64,000 nt of DNA, taken from Paracoccus sp. MBLB3053 (GTDB taxonomy: Bacteria > Pseudomonadota > Alphaproteobacteria > Rhodobacterales > Rhodobacteraceae). The notes below the pieces were generated by a model. It saw only the letters and a program-made list of their open reading frames with translations, was not told where the DNA came from and did no database searches. Both the position numbers and the translations under genes were made by a program. Each line of letters opens with the position of its first letter. Position 1 is the stretch's first letter. Below, piece after piece: positions 8,209 through 16,501 of the stretch. The stretch covers positions 310,001 through 374,000 of the forward strand of contig NZ_JAVQLW010000002.1 in the NCBI RefSeq assembly GCF_031822435.1, read 5' to 3'.

Positions 8209-9803
8209 TCCTCTGCCTCCAGCTCAAGTCCGGGTGCGGCTTCAAGCAGGCTTTGGGTATAGGCTTCGCGAGGCGATAGGAAGACCTGCTTCGCGCTGCC
8301 CAGTTCGACAACCCGGCCCTTTTGCATCACTGCGATCCGGTCACAGATCTTGCCCGCGACGCGAAGATCATGGGTGACGAAGATCATGGTGAGGCCGAGC
8401 CGCTCCTTGAGGTCTTCGAGCAAGTCCAGAACCTGAGCTTGAACCGAGACGTCAAGGGCCGATACCGCCTCATCCGCCACGATGATTTCGGGTTCCAGAG
8501 CAAGTGCGCGGGCAATGCCGATCCGCTGGCGTTGTCCGCCCGAGAACTCGTGTGAAAAACGGTTCATGGCGCTCTCCCCCAGCCCGACAAGGGTCAGAAG
8601 CTCGCGCGCGCGGGCCTGCGCCTCGGCACGGCTCTTGCCATGAGAGATGGGGCCCTCGGTCAGGATGCGGCCGATCCGCGCGCGTGGGTTCAGCGAAGCA
8701 TAGGGGTCCTGAAAGATCATCTGGATCCGCTTGCGATGCGCCTTGAGTGCTGCTCCGCGCAGGTTCGAGATATCCTGCCCATCCATCTCGATGCTGCCGC
8801 CGTCTGGCTCGACAAGCTGGACAATGGCGCGGCCCAGCGTCGACTTGCCCGACCCGGATTCACCAACGATGCCCAGAGTTTCGCCGCGCATGAGATCAAT
8901 CGTGACATTGTCGCTGGCCTTCACCACGCGCTCGCCCGTGCGGAACTCCTTAACCAGGTTCCGCACCCGAAGCAGTGGCTCATCACGTTTCGGGGCAGGA
9001 TGAAATTCGACACGCGGGATCGCGTCGATCAGGCGGCGGGTATAGGGATGGTCCGGCGCGACGAGGACCTTCGAGGCCGGTCCTTGTTCGACCAACTCGC
9101 CCAGTTCGATGACAGCGACGTCATCAGCGATCTCGGACACGACGCCGAAGTCATGGGTCACGAACATGACCGCCATGCCGTGGTGGGTCTGCAGATCCTT
9201 GATCAGCGACAGGATCTGCGCCTGGGTGGTAACGTCCAGCGCGGTCGTCGGCTCGTCCGCGATCAGAACCTTCGGCTCAAGCGCAAGGGCCATCGCGATC
9301 ACGACGCGCTGACGTTGCCCGCCCGACAGCTGAAAGGGATAGGCGTTCTGGGCGCGTTCTGGATCGGGAATGCCGACTTCGCGCAAAAGTTGCAGCGCGC
9401 GCGCCGACCGCTGGGTCGGAGTCAGGAGGCCATGGGCCTCGTAAACCTCGGCGATCTGCGCACCGATCCGCATGAGAGGGTTCAGCGCGGTCATCGGTTC
9501 CTGGAAGATCATTGCAATACCCTGACCGCGCAGATCCTGGTATTGTTCTTCCGTCAGACGCGTGATGTCCCGTCCCTGGAACATGATCCGGCCTGCGCCA
9601 ACCGTGACCCCCTGCGGCAGCAGCCCCATGACCGCGTTCGCGGACATGGATTTCCCCGATCCGGATTCGCCGACGATGCAAAGCGTCCGCCCCGGAAACA
9701 GCTTCAGCGTGACATCGCGGACGGCATGCGGGCGATCCGCGCCCTCGGGCAGGTCCAGCGTCAGGTTCTCGATGCTGAGTGTGGGTTCCATCTGGGCCTC
9801 CAT
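8205..9803 (-). CDS. Dipeptide/opine-type ABC transporter, fused dual ATPase
   Basis: Cytoplasmic ATPase of a peptide/nickel-family importer with two complete nucleotide-binding domains in one 532-residue chain, equivalent to DppD plus DppF and laid out like GsiA. The first half has Walker A GESGSGKSMSA, signature LSGGQRQR and Walker B VLIADEPTTALD. The second has GESGSGKSTLG, FSGGQRQR and IIVADEAVSALD. It overlaps the permease gene upstream and the FAD dehydrogenase gene downstream. Both halves look catalytically intact. Confidence 0.95.
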   Translation of the reverse strand: MEAQMEPTLSIENLTLDLPEGADRPHAVRDVTLKLFPGRTLCIVGESGSGKSMSANAVMGLLPQGVTVGAGRIMFQGRDITRLTEEQYQDLRGQGIAMIFQEPMTALNPLMRIGAQIAEVYEAHGLLTPTQRSARALQLLREVGIPDPERAQNAYPFQLSGGQRQRVVIAMALALEPKVLIADEPTTALDVTTQAQILSLIKDLQTHHGMAVMFVTHDFGVVSEIADDVAVIELGELVEQGPASKVLVAPDHPYTRRLIDAIPRVEFHPAPKRDEPLLRVRNLVKEFRTGERVVKASDNVTIDLMRGETLGIVGESGSGKSTLGRAIVQLVEPDGGSIEMDGQDISNLRGAALKAHRKRIQMIFQDPYASLNPRARIGRILTEGPISHGKSRAEAQARARELLTLVGLGESAMNRFSHEFSGGQRQRIGIARALALEPEIIVADEAVSALDVSVQAQVLDLLEDLKERLGLTMIFVTHDLRVAGKICDRIAVMQKGRVVELGSAKQVFLSPREAYTQSLLEAAPGLELEAEE

Positions 9804-10657
9804 CAGGCACGCCGCCGCGCGAGGCGGGGGTTCATCGCGTCGTTCAGGCTTTCACCGATAAGGTTGAGTGCCAGGACGGTTATGAGGATCGCCACGCCGG
9901 GAAAGAAGGACAGCCACCATGCCTGCCGGATGACCGTGCGCGCCGCGCCGATCATGTAGCCCCAGGACATGAGGTTCGGATCGCCCAGTCCCAGGAAGGA
10001 CAGCGAGCTTTCCAGCAGGATGGCCGAGGCGACCATCAGCGAGGCCATCACAATGATCGGTGAGATTGCGTTGGGCAGGACCTGGCGCAGGATGATCTGA
10101 CCGGCGGGCAGGCCTTGCAGGATCGCGGCCTCGATATATTCGCGCTTGCGCAGCGACATGACCTCGCCACGCACGAGCCGTGCGACCGGTGGCCAGGACA
10201 CGATTGCAATGGCCAGCGTGATCGACACGACCGAGGGCTGGAAGATCGCCACGATGACGATGGCCAGTGCGAAGCTGGGCACTGTCTGGAAGAACTCGGT
10301 CACGCGCATCAGCAGGTCATCGACCCAGCCGCCGAAATACCCCGCGACCGCGCCGATCGGGATACCGATGAGCAAAGCGGCCAGGGTCGAAACCAGCCCG
10401 ACCAGCAGCGAAACTCGCGCACCATGCGCGAGACCCGCAGCCACGTCGCGCCCGACGGTGTCTGTTCCCAGCGGGAAAGCCATATTGTCGAACGGTGGCA
10501 GAAACGGCCGCTGGACCATCTTCCAGGGATTGCCCGGAAAGAAAAGCGGGGCGAGCAGCGCAACGGCCACGATTAACGCAAGCAGGGTCAGCCCGATTAC
10601 ACCGCCCTTGTTCGAGGCGAAACGACGCCAGAAATCCTTCATCGTTTCCCCCTTCAC
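9803..10657 (-). CDS. Peptide/opine ABC transporter permease, DppC type
   Basis: Inner-membrane permease of 284 residues with an N-terminal helix (GVIGLTLLALIVAVALLA), the N-terminal segment common to DppC/OppC proteins, and a binding-protein-dependent transport domain containing the EAAILQGLPAGQI loop, the EAA motif that contacts the ATPase. It pairs with the DppB-type permease whose gene overlaps it by 4 bases. Substrate is unknown. Confidence 0.94.
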   Translation of the reverse strand: MKGETMKDFWRRFASNKGGVIGLTLLALIVAVALLAPLFFPGNPWKMVQRPFLPPFDNMAFPLGTDTVGRDVAAGLAHGARVSLLVGLVSTLAALLIGIPIGAVAGYFGGWVDDLLMRVTEFFQTVPSFALAIVIVAIFQPSVVSITLAIAIVSWPPVARLVRGEVMSLRKREYIEAAILQGLPAGQIILRQVLPNAISPIIVMASLMVASAILLESSLSFLGLGDPNLMSWGYMIGAARTVIRQAWWLSFFPGVAILITVLALNLIGESLNDAMNPRLARRRA

Positions 10658-11628
10658 TGGACGCGGATTCGGGGATCGACGATCCCGTAGATCAGGTCGG
10701 TGATCATGTTGAAGACGATCACCATGGCTGCCGAGACGAAGAAGACGCCCAGCAGTACGTTGTAGTCACGTTGGGCCAGTGCCTCGAACATTAGCCGCCC
10801 GATTCCCGGCCAGGCAAAGACGGTCTCGGTCAGGACGGCGCCGCCCACAAGCTGCCCGGCCTGGAGCCCCGCCAGCGTGACGATCGGCAGCAGCGCGTTT
10901 CTCAGGACGTGGCGGCGCTGGATCAGGCGCGGAGACAGTCCTTTCGCGCGCGCCGTCTTGACGAAATCCATCTGGCTCACCTCGAGCATCGAGGCGCGGG
11001 TCATGCGGGAATAGACGGCCGTGAAGAACAATCCAAGCGACACTGCCGGCAGGACGAGGTGACGGGCGATATCCATTGCGCGCGCCATGCCCGTATATCC
11101 TGCGCCGACCGTCTCGAAGCCGAAGGGCGGCAGCCAACCCAGCGTCACCGAAAACAGCAGCACCCCCATGAGCGCAGCCCAGAACAAAGGCGTCGCATAG
11201 AAGATGAGCGCAACCGTGGAAATCAGCGTGTCAGACCACCTCCCGACGCGGCTGGCCGCGAGCACGCCGGCCAGAACGCCGAGCACGAGCGACACGAGGA
11301 AGGCCGATCCGGTCAAAAGGAGCGTTGCCGGAAGACGATCCAGGATCAGGTCCAGCACCGGCATCTGCTGACGATAGGAAAAGCCAAGATCCAACCTGGC
11401 CACGTCCGAGACATATTTCCAGAGCTGAACGTAAAGGGGCTGGTCGAGGCCGAACTTGATGCGCAGCTGCTCAAGGAACAGCTCGTCGGTCGCCCCCGCT
11501 TCGCCAGCCATGACGGTGGCGGGATCGCCCGGGGCGGAGTGGATCAGGAGAAAGTTCAGGACGAGAATGGCCAGCAGCACAATCGCGGCTTTGACCAATC
11601 GCCCGGCGATGCGGGTGATGATCTTCAT
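10654..11628 (-). CDS. Peptide/opine ABC transporter permease, DppB type
   Basis: Inner-membrane permease of 324 residues. The N-terminal helix is followed by the periplasmic LLIHSAPGDPATVMAGEAG segment typical of DppB/OppB, and the EAA-type loop lies near DFVKTARAKGLSPRLI. It follows the substrate-binding protein gene after a 62-base gap containing a strong hairpin, and overlaps the DppC-type gene. With that partner it forms the membrane channel. Confidence 0.94.
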   Translation of the reverse strand: MKIITRIAGRLVKAAIVLLAILVLNFLLIHSAPGDPATVMAGEAGATDELFLEQLRIKFGLDQPLYVQLWKYVSDVARLDLGFSYRQQMPVLDLILDRLPATLLLTGSAFLVSLVLGVLAGVLAASRVGRWSDTLISTVALIFYATPLFWAALMGVLLFSVTLGWLPPFGFETVGAGYTGMARAMDIARHLVLPAVSLGLFFTAVYSRMTRASMLEVSQMDFVKTARAKGLSPRLIQRRHVLRNALLPIVTLAGLQAGQLVGGAVLTETVFAWPGIGRLMFEALAQRDYNVLLGVFFVSAAMVIVFNMITDLIYGIVDPRIRVQ

Positions 11629-11656
11629 GTCGGGAAACCTCGGACAGGAACGGAAA

Positions 11657-11684
11657 GACCCCGGCGCATCGCTGCGCCGGGGTC
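11657..11684. terminator. Intra-operon hairpin after the binding-protein gene
   Basis: A perfect 12-bp stem, GACCCCGGCGCA (11657-11668) with TGCGCCGGGGTC (11673-11684), loop TCGC. Read on the minus strand it lies just after the substrate-binding protein stop and is followed by only TTT. It probably acts as a partial terminator or 3'-end stabiliser that raises binding-protein mRNA relative to the permeases, a common arrangement for ABC importers. Confidence 0.7.
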
Positions 11685-11690
11685 ACGCCG

Positions 11691-13238
11691 TCACTTCTCG
11701 ATATAGGCGTTCTTGAAGCCGTCGTTGACGCCGATGCCGGTGGTAATCAGGTCCTTGACGTTGCAACGCGTGATGGTCGGGAAGCCCATGTCCAGAAGCC
11801 ACCCCACCGGAACATCCTCGGCGAGCTTTCTTTGCACCTCGGTATAGGCGGCAGCACGCTCATCGGTGTTGATCGTCCCGGCACCCTTCTCGAACAATGC
11901 GTCAATATCGGGGTTGGAATAGCCTGCGACGTTGTTCCAGGGCGAGCCTTTCGCGATGTTCGAAGAAATATACGTCCGCGCCACGCCCAGTGCCGGGTCG
12001 CCGTATTGGAACAGATAGGTGGTCGAAAGGTCGAAATCCCAGTCCGAAAGGCGCTTGTTCCAGCCAGCGACGTCGGTCGAGACGATGTCGACATTCACGC
12101 CGATGTCCGACAGGTTCTGCTTGATGACCTCGGCAAGACGCATCCACGTTTCGCCATAGGGCATGGGCACGAACTCCAGGACCTCGCCGTCATAGCCCGA
12201 AGCCTTGACCAGTTCCTTCGCCTTTTCGGGATCATAGCTGAAGGGCGCGATCGAGGCGTCGTAGAAGCGGGTCGAACCGGCGAACGGGCCGGTCGAGACC
12301 TTTCCCATCCCGTTCCAAAGCGCGTCGCGCACGAAATCGCGGTCGATCGCATACATGATCGCCTGACGGAATTCCTTGCTGGCGGTGGGCCCTTGGCGGT
12401 TGTTCATCCACACCCAGCTTTGCGGCCCGAAGAATTCCCAGCCCGACTCGGTCGAGCAGGTATTTTCCAGCGCGGTAATACGCGGCACATCGAAATTCTC
12501 GATCGAGCCGCCCGGCAGGATGTCGACCTGGCCGGTTTCGAAGGCCACGGCGCGCGAGGCGGCGTCGGGGATGACATGCCAATAGATTTCGTCGAGATAG
12601 GGCTTGCCCTCATCCCAGTAGTCGGCGTTCTTCACAAGCTTGATGTAGGAGCCCTTGGACCATTCATCGAGCTTGAAGGGGCCCGTGCCGATGGGCGTGT
12701 TGTTCGCCGGGTTGGTGGCGAAGTCGGTGCCTTCGTAGACGTGCTTGGGAACGATCGGCATAGAACCGACCTCGAAGGCGTTGAGGAATGGACCGAAGGC
12801 CGATTTCAACTTGAAGACGACTGTGTTGTCGTCCGGCGCAGTGATGGATTCGACATGCGCGAGCACGGCGCGGAAGCGCGGGTGGGATTCGCGCAGGAAC
12901 ACATCGGCGGTAAATACCACGTCGGCAGACGAGAAAGGCGTGCCGTCGTGCCATTTCACGCCGTCTTCCAGGTGGAAGGTATAGGTCAGGCCGTCCTCGG
13001 AGATTTCCCAACTTTTCGCCAATGATGGCATCGGGTTCAGCTTGGTGTCGTAGCGCAGCAGGCCTTCGTAGATGTTACCTGCGACCATCTGGGTCGGAGC
13101 ATTCTGGACCAGGCCGAGCATCAGGCTCGGGGGCTCAGGCTGGACGACGATGTTCGCGCGCCCTCCCATCACGGGATCCGCCATTGCGGAAGTGGCTGGC
13201 AGCAGACCTGCTATCGCTGCGGTCAGTAGTCGGCGCAT
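11691..13238 (-). CDS. ABC transporter periplasmic substrate-binding protein (family 5)
   Basis: A 515-residue SBP_bac_5 protein that captures the ligand in the periplasm. An N-terminal signal peptide (RRLLTAAIAGLLPATSAMA, cleavage about residue 20) leads into the family pattern: SWEISEDGLTYTFHL, GVKWHDGTPFSSADV and GTGPFKLDEW. It is the first gene of the six-gene minus-strand operon and divergent from the OCD/TRAP operon at 13544. A palindrome ATAGGC-N3-GCCTAT lies 108-122 bases upstream. The family binds peptides, opines, glycosides or other polar solutes; the deacetylase gene in the operon hints at an N-acyl amine or polyamine. Confidence 0.94.
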   Translation of the reverse strand: MRRLLTAAIAGLLPATSAMADPVMGGRANIVVQPEPPSLMLGLVQNAPTQMVAGNIYEGLLRYDTKLNPMPSLAKSWEISEDGLTYTFHLEDGVKWHDGTPFSSADVVFTADVFLRESHPRFRAVLAHVESITAPDDNTVVFKLKSAFGPFLNAFEVGSMPIVPKHVYEGTDFATNPANNTPIGTGPFKLDEWSKGSYIKLVKNADYWDEGKPYLDEIYWHVIPDAASRAVAFETGQVDILPGGSIENFDVPRITALENTCSTESGWEFFGPQSWVWMNNRQGPTASKEFRQAIMYAIDRDFVRDALWNGMGKVSTGPFAGSTRFYDASIAPFSYDPEKAKELVKASGYDGEVLEFVPMPYGETWMRLAEVIKQNLSDIGVNVDIVSTDVAGWNKRLSDWDFDLSTTYLFQYGDPALGVARTYISSNIAKGSPWNNVAGYSNPDIDALFEKGAGTINTDERAAAYTEVQRKLAEDVPVGWLLDMGFPTITRCNVKDLITTGIGVNDGFKNAYIEK

Positions 13239-13543
13239 GGAAAAACTCCCTGGTTGATGGGCATTGCCTGCCCTTATCGGCTCGTTCGGAGGTGCGGTCT
13301 TGCGGCCGCGAACCGCACTATTCGCGAGAGCGGGGGTGTCGACAAATAGGCTGGGCCTATGGTTGCAATCAGCGTGGCTCCATCGCTCTGAAAGAAGCGA
13401 TCTTGATCGAGCGGACGGTCACGGCCATCCGCCCTATGGCAGTCATTGAACGGACTTATTTGTGTCATTCCCGAGCTTGTGGAACTAAGTCGTCCCAACA
13501 AGGCCGGAACGCAGTCCGGCGCATCAGAACCGGGGGAGCGACC
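13239..13543. promoter_or_regulatory. Divergent promoter region between ABC and OCD/TRAP operons
   Basis: A 305-base stretch with no convincing gene. A long frame opens here and runs into the OCD-family gene, but its upstream part has no family resemblance. It must hold both divergent promoters. The main visible element is the palindrome at 13346-13360, described separately. Confidence 0.7.
13346..13360. promoter_or_regulatory. Candidate LysR operator, site A
   Basis: Perfect inverted repeat ATAGGC-TGG-GCCTAT. The same arms and 3-base spacing recur at 20105-20119, upstream of the LysR gene, and with one mismatch at 20938-20952. It sits midway in the divergent region, 108-122 bases from the ABC operon start and 184-198 from the OCD-family start. 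The T-N11-A-like dyad suits a LysR-type regulator; the link to the LysR at 19114-20049 is inferred. Confidence 0.6.
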
Positions 13544-14479
13544 GTGCAGCTATATGACCATCACGCCGTTGAGGACCGACTGGATTGGTCGTTGCTGATC
13601 GAGAACCTGCGCCAGGGATTTGCCCGCGCCACGGTCGAGGCGCCACCGCGTCAGGTGCTGAGCATCACCCAGCCTGACGGGACCGAGGCATCGCTTCTGA
13701 TCATGCCCGCCTGGGAAGGGGGAAAGGCGATCGGGGTGAAGGTCGTGACCTTCTTCCCCGGCAATGCCGCGCAAGGGAAGGCGACGATCAACGCGGGCTT
13801 TCTGATGTTCGATGGCGCGGACGGTCGCTTCGTCTCGGCTATGGATGGCGACGCGTTGACGGCGCGTCGAACCGCAGCGGCCTCCGCGCTCGCGGCCGAT
13901 TACCTTGCCCGCAAGGATGCGCGCAGGCTGCTGGTATTGGGAACCGGTCAGCTTGCTGCGGCAGTCGCCCAGGCGCATGCCAAGATGCGCAATTATTCCG
14001 AGGTCGCGATCTGGGGACGCAGCATCGAAAAGGCCGAAACGGTTGTGGAAGATCTGTGTCGGCTGGGCCTGCCCGCAATTGTCTGCACGGATCTCGAGGC
14101 GGGGTGCAGGGCCGCTGATGTCGTCAGTTCGGTCACGGCCTCGACCTCCCCCTTCATTCGCGGCGAATGGTTGTCGCCAGGCAGCCACCTTGACCTGATC
14201 GGGGCCTTCAAGGCCGATATGCGTGAATGCGACGATTTGGCCCTGACGCAGGCGGATGTCTTTGTCGACGGGCGGGCGGGCGCAGTGCTGGCGGGCGATC
14301 TCGCACAGCCGATCGCGGGCGGCTTGTTTGACGCGTCGCGCATTCTTGGCGACCTGACCGAGCTGGTGCAGGGGCGAGTGGAAGGGCGCAGGGATGCCGC
14401 ATCGCGCACGCTTTTCAAATCGGTCGGGATGTCTCAGGAAGACCTGATTGCCGCGATCCAGGTATCCGGCCTCGGCTGA
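13544..14479 (+). CDS. Ornithine cyclodeaminase/mu-crystallin family protein
   Basis: A 311-residue NAD(P)-dependent enzyme of the OCD/mu-crystallin family with the Rossmann motif VLGTGQLAAAVAQAH. I chose the GTG at 13544 because GGGGGAG lies just upstream and the frame before it has no homologous content. Unlike the gene at 4679 it lacks GGDCPGKTE and carries IGAFKADMRE, the pattern of family members that act as delta1-pyrroline-2-carboxylate reductases, alanine dehydrogenases or EutC-like enzymes. It heads a plus-strand cluster with a TRAP transporter and a carbamoylase-type hydrolase, so it may process the imported amino acid derivative. Confidence 0.85.
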   Translation: MQLYDHHAVEDRLDWSLLIENLRQGFARATVEAPPRQVLSITQPDGTEASLLIMPAWEGGKAIGVKVVTFFPGNAAQGKATINAGFLMFDGADGRFVSAMDGDALTARRTAAASALAADYLARKDARRLLVLGTGQLAAAVAQAHAKMRNYSEVAIWGRSIEKAETVVEDLCRLGLPAIVCTDLEAGCRAADVVSSVTASTSPFIRGEWLSPGSHLDLIGAFKADMRECDDLALTQADVFVDGRAGAVLAGDLAQPIAGGLFDASRILGDLTELVQGRVEGRRDAASRTLFKSVGMSQEDLIAAIQVSGLG

Positions 14480-14484
14480 CACCA

Positions 14485-14520
14485 AGGGGGCGACTTCGCG
14501 GTCCGAAAGGTCGGCCCCCT
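14485..14520 (+). terminator. Hairpin after OCD-family gene
   Basis: AGGGGGCGAC (14485-14494) pairs with GTCGGCCCCCT (14510-14520) with one bulged base. Only a weak GCTTGTCTTG follows, so this may be a partial terminator or processing site between the OCD-family gene and the TRAP operon. Confidence 0.5.
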
Positions 14521-14682
14521 GCTTGTCTTGCCCCGAGGGCCCGGGTGGCGGGCGGTGCTTGCGCACCCCTTGCGTCCCAATCATAGGCGGAGCGCATTCC
14601 AAGCATTGGACCCCGCTATTTGCCATCGGCAAGCCCGGTGGTTCAGATTTGCGAGAACAGAAATTCCAACGGGAGCATGTCA

Positions 14683-15675
14683 ATGAACAACGCAAAAACA
14701 TTCCGCGCCGGGCTTGCCGCCGCCCTGATGTCGGTTTCGATCCTCGGGCTGGCCGGCCCGGCTTCGGCGGAAACCACCATCCGTATCGGTCACGTCCTGG
14801 CTGACGGCCATAGCTGGAACGTCGCGGCGCAGGGTTTCGCGAAGGAAGTCGGCGAAAAGACCGAAGGTCGCGTCAAGATCGAGGTGTTCCCCGGCGGCCA
14901 GCTTGGCAACGAGAAGGACATGATCGAGGGGCTTCAGTTCGGCGCCGTGCAAGGCGGCGTGATCGGGGCGGGTTCTTTCCAGACGATCGAGCCCAAGCTT
15001 GGCATCATCGAGATGCCCTATGCCTGGTCGTCGCGCGAAAAGGCATTCGCGGCGCTTGACGGCGATCTTGGCGCGGCACTTTCCGACATGCTCGAGGAAA
15101 AGAATGTCAAGGTTCTGGCCTGGTGGGAAAACGGCTACAGAAATGTGACGAACTCGAAGCTGCCGATCGAAGCCCCGGCCGATCTCGATGGCCTGAAGAT
15201 CCGCGTCACACCCGACAAGGTGCGCCTTGAGACCTTCGAGATCATGGGCGCGCAGCCCGCGCCGCTGGCCTTCGGCGAGCTTTATTCCGCCCTGCAGCAG
15301 GGTGTTTTCGACGCACAGGAAAACCCACTGTCGATCATCTGGTCTTCGTCTTTCTTCGAGGTGCAGAAATACGTCTCGATGACCCAGCATGTCTGGGGTG
15401 CCGCCACGCTCGTGCTGTCCAAGCCCGTCTGGGAGAAGCTCTCGCCCGAAGACCAGCAGATCGTCGAGGCGGCGGCCCAGGAATGGGGCGAGAAACAGCG
15501 CCAGATGGTTGCCGATTCCGATGCCGAGATGATCGCCAAGCTCAAGGAAAAGGGCATGGAGTTCAACGATGTCGACAAGGCCGCATTCGAAGCCGCCGTC
15601 CAGCCGGTCTGGGATCAGAACGCGGATGTCTTCGGCCCCGATCTGATGGCGATTATGGAAAGCTATCGCAAATGA
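14683..15675 (+). CDS. TRAP transporter solute-binding protein DctP
   Basis: A periplasmic 330-residue DctP-family receptor. Start chosen at the second of two close ATGs (14683), 7 bases after GGGAG; the ATG at 14677 is too close to that site. A signal peptide ends at GPASA (about residue 29). Family marks include IRIGHVLADGHSWN at the mature N-terminus and DGLKIRVTPDKVRLETF, which holds the conserved carboxylate-binding arginine region. A 203-base gap with a hairpin precedes it. Its stop overlaps the cupin gene by ATGA. Ligand is probably an amino acid or ureido acid, judged only from neighbours. Confidence 0.93.
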   Translation: MNNAKTFRAGLAAALMSVSILGLAGPASAETTIRIGHVLADGHSWNVAAQGFAKEVGEKTEGRVKIEVFPGGQLGNEKDMIEGLQFGAVQGGVIGAGSFQTIEPKLGIIEMPYAWSSREKAFAALDGDLGAALSDMLEEKNVKVLAWWENGYRNVTNSKLPIEAPADLDGLKIRVTPDKVRLETFEIMGAQPAPLAFGELYSALQQGVFDAQENPLSIIWSSSFFEVQKYVSMTQHVWGAATLVLSKPVWEKLSPEDQQIVEAAAQEWGEKQRQMVADSDAEMIAKLKEKGMEFNDVDKAAFEAAVQPVWDQNADVFGPDLMAIMESYRK

Positions 15676-16049
15676 GCCCCCGCGCTCCTGAAATTCGCCA
15701 ACTTGAAGAGGTCGCCCCGGTCCAGCTTTTCGATTTCAGCCAGAAAGTGCTGTTTTCGCCGAAAGAACGGGGCGAAGGATTCATCAAGATGGCTGTCACC
15801 ACGGGCAAGAGGGGCGCGCGCAGCGTGCCCCACGCCCATCCAAGGGACGAAGTGACCCTGACCTTGAAAGGCCAGGCCGTGCTGCGCGCCAATGGTCGGG
15901 AATACCACATGACCGAAGGCACCGCACTGCGCTTGCCGCCTGGCGTTGTCCACGAGGTCGAGGTCCTTTCCGATGAATGGGTCGTCGTCGCGGCATATTG
16001 CGACGAATGCCAGCTTTGCGTGCCCTTGAAGGGAAGGGAGAGCGAATGA
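15672..16049 (+). CDS. Small cupin protein inside the TRAP operon
   Basis: A 125-residue single-domain cupin. Motif 1 is seen in SVPHAHPRDEVTLTLKG (two His and a Glu as metal ligands) and motif 2 in RLPPGVVHEVEVL. It overlaps dctP upstream and dctQ downstream by 4 bases each, so it is made in step with the transporter. TRAP operons normally hold only P, Q and M genes. It could isomerise or sense the imported ligand, or protect an unstable one; no function can be read directly. The longer upstream frame was rejected because it overlaps dctP out of frame. Confidence 0.85.
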   Translation: MSPRAPEIRQLEEVAPVQLFDFSQKVLFSPKERGEGFIKMAVTTGKRGARSVPHAHPRDEVTLTLKGQAVLRANGREYHMTEGTALRLPPGVVHEVEVLSDEWVVVAAYCDECQLCVPLKGRESE

Positions 16050-16501
16050 AGCGCCTGGCCCGAACACTTGATGCGCTTGCGCGCACCATCGGCGCGATCG
16101 GTATCGCTGCACTTGCAGGCATCGTCGCATGGGTGGTCTTTTCTCGCTACGTTCTGGGCGTCACGCCCCGCTGGTCCGAGGAATTGCCGCGGCTGATCCT
16201 TGTCTGGGTGACCTTTCTCGGCGTGGTGTCCGGCTTTGCGCGTGGCTCGCATTTCGAAGCCGGGATCGCAGACATGATCTTGGGGCAGGGGCCCCTGCGA
16301 CGCGCCGCGCGCTGGCTTGCACTGTTCGCAAGCGCGGCCTTCCTTGTCGTTCTGTTGGTCACCGGCTGGCAGATCACCGGTTTCACCTGGCACCACGCCA
16401 CGACGGCTCTCGCCTTGCCGGGTGGTCTTTTCTACCTGTGCCTTCCGATCGGAGCGGCACTTTCGCTGGTCGCGCTGGTCGCGGGAAGGTTCGGAAAATG
16501 A
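16046..16501 (+). CDS. TRAP transporter small permease DctQ
   Basis: A 151-residue membrane protein with four predicted helices and the DctQ-type WSEELPRLILVWVTFLG segment. Start at ATG 16046 overlaps the cupin stop by ATGA; GGGAGAG lies upstream. It pairs with the large subunit encoded next. The longer frame from 15977 lacks support. Confidence 0.92.
   Translation: MKRLARTLDALARTIGAIGIAALAGIVAWVVFSRYVLGVTPRWSEELPRLILVWVTFLGVVSGFARGSHFEAGIADMILGQGPLRRAARWLALFASAAFLVVLLVTGWQITGFTWHHATTALALPGGLFYLCLPIGAALSLVALVAGRFGK

Noticed and set aside
13022..13543. Upstream extension of the OCD-family frame
   Set aside because: It runs antisense over the ABC binding-protein gene and promoter, and a GTG with a good ribosome-binding site marks a start at 13544.
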